Assembly (NCBI GenBank): GCA_002395865.1
Contig: DGVE01000002.1
Location: 1-6,130 of the forward strand
Direction: 5' to 3'
DNA from: Lachnospiraceae bacterium UBA4292
GTDB lineage: Bacteria; Bacillota; Clostridia; Lachnospirales; Lachnospiraceae
DNA: 6,130 bases
The notes under the pieces were generated by a model, which saw only the letters and a list, made by a program, of their open reading frames with translations, made no database searches and was not told the origin of the DNA. Shown here piece by piece: positions 5,763-6,130 of this stretch (positions are counted from its first letter, which is position 1; the number at the start of each line of letters is the position of its first letter). Position numbers and translations under genes: made by a program.

Positions 5763-5767
5763 CCTCC
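5763..5767 (-). promoter_or_regulatory. Ribosome binding site of the alpha-galactosidase
   Basis: Minus strand GGAGG is followed by ATATAT and then ATGGCAGTA. The near-ideal 6-base spacing decides the start at 5756 over the upstream GTG at 5774. Confidence 0.85.
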
Positions 5768-5768
5768 G

Positions 5769-5785
5769 AAGCACCTGTCGTGCTT
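5769..5785 (-). other. Hairpin directly upstream of the alpha-galactosidase ribosome binding site
   Basis: AAGCAC-GACAG-GTGCTT forms a perfect 6-bp stem with a 5-base loop. It lies in the 33-base gap between the two genes and ends one base before the GGAGG. No T-tract follows, so it is not a terminator. It could set how open the binding site is, or stabilise the downstream message. Confidence 0.45.
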
Positions 5786-5789
5786 TATA

Positions 5790-6130
5790 CTATTTTGCTA
5801 TCACGGACACGAGATAGAAGGGGTTCTTTGCCTCGTTCTTTATAACTACGGTCAGCGTGTGCTCCTTATCCTCCAGCTCGTCAGATACCATCTGAAGGTA
5901 GAGGCAGTCGCCCCAGTCCTGGTCGAAATTAGCGTCAAGGGGAACCATCTCCTCCCCGTCTATGTACGCGGCCGCTAACGGAGCATTTCCGTCCTTATAT
6001 TTTTTGTACTGTATCGCCGCATAAGTTCCCTTAAAAGTAAACGAAACAGATGCTCCTTTGCCTCTTCCCTCCCAGCCGCCGGCGAAGTAATACCATGTGT
6101 TTGCCACCGACACCTTATCGGGTGTGAAGC
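5790..6130 (-). CDS. C-terminal end of a larger protein, probable SGNH/GDSL-type hydrolase tail (5' end outside window)
   Basis: The frame is open from the right edge to a TAG at 5790-5792, about 113 residues. Although a GTG at 6113 could act as a start, the preceding codons stay open (FTPDK) and no ribosome binding site is seen, so this is read as the end of a longer protein. The segment is rich in alternating beta-strand patterns with conserved-looking GGWEGRGKGAS, AAIQYKKY, AYIDGEE, LDANFDQDWGDCLYL, EHTLTVVI and NPFYLVSVI. This resembles, from memory, the beta-sandwich C-terminal domain found in Lachnospiraceae SGNH/GDSL hydrolases. No catalytic residues are in view, so enzyme class and substrate are unproven. 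A gene pair with the alpha-galactosidase 33 bases downstream suggests joint use of plant or milk carbohydrates. Confidence 0.55.
   Translation of the reverse strand, partial: FTPDKVSVANTWYYFAGGWEGRGKGASVSFTFKGTYAAIQYKKYKDGNAPLAAAYIDGEEMVPLDANFDQDWGDCLYLQMVSDELEDKEHTLTVVIKNEAKNPFYLVSVIAK

Noticed and set aside
5754..5774. GTG at 5774 as the alpha-galactosidase start
   Set aside because: It would add MLRRIY before a methionine that has an ideal GGAGG at 6 bases; the GTG lies in a hairpin arm and has no binding site.
5076..5978. 300-codon open frame on the plus strand
   Set aside because: It crosses the start of the alpha-galactosidase and the end of the hydrolase on the opposite strand; no family pattern and no ribosome binding site.

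Overview
The window reads as a piece of a low-to-moderate GC Gram-positive chromosome, most likely from Clostridia and probably Lachnospiraceae (Butyrivibrio/Roseburia-like). The main evidence is a DNA polymerase I whose 5' nuclease domain has the Lachnospiraceae sequence style and whose proofreading site is degenerate. A GH36 alpha-galactosidase of the cytoplasmic Firmicute type and sigma-A-like promoter sequences agree with this. The assignment comes from sequence style, not from a search.

All five real genes lie on the minus strand, so the biological reading order runs from the right end to the left. At the right edge (6130-5790) is the C-terminal end of a larger protein with a beta-rich domain, probably the tail of an SGNH/GDSL-type hydrolase. 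It is followed after 33 bases by a complete GH36 alpha-galactosidase (5756-3576) with a strong GGAGG ribosome binding site. A 465-base non-coding gap (3575-3111) comes next. Beyond it lie galM (aldose 1-epimerase, 3110-2022), a small zinc-finger membrane protein of anti-sigma type (2008-1661), and the first 549 codons of polA (1647-1, running off the left edge). The last three genes are separated by only 13 bases each and probably share the galM promoter.

Alpha-galactosidase frees galactose from melibiose/raffinose-type sugars, and GalM supplies the alpha anomer used by galactokinase, so the two enzymes act in sequence. The polA end is housekeeping and may simply be read through from galM.

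The least ordinary part is the gap. A 33-base inverted repeat (32 of 33 positions matching, at 3240-3272 and 3514-3546) encloses about 240 bases packed with hairpins. Two of these are related, near-symmetrical terminator-like hairpins with A-tracts on one side and T-tracts on the other. No protein is supported inside. It could be a small non-autonomous mobile element (MITE-like), a cluster of duplicated bidirectional terminators, or a structured RNA. Between it and galM sits a near-consensus promoter whose spacer holds an imperfect palindrome. No rRNA, tRNA, CRISPR array or plus-strand gene was recognised.
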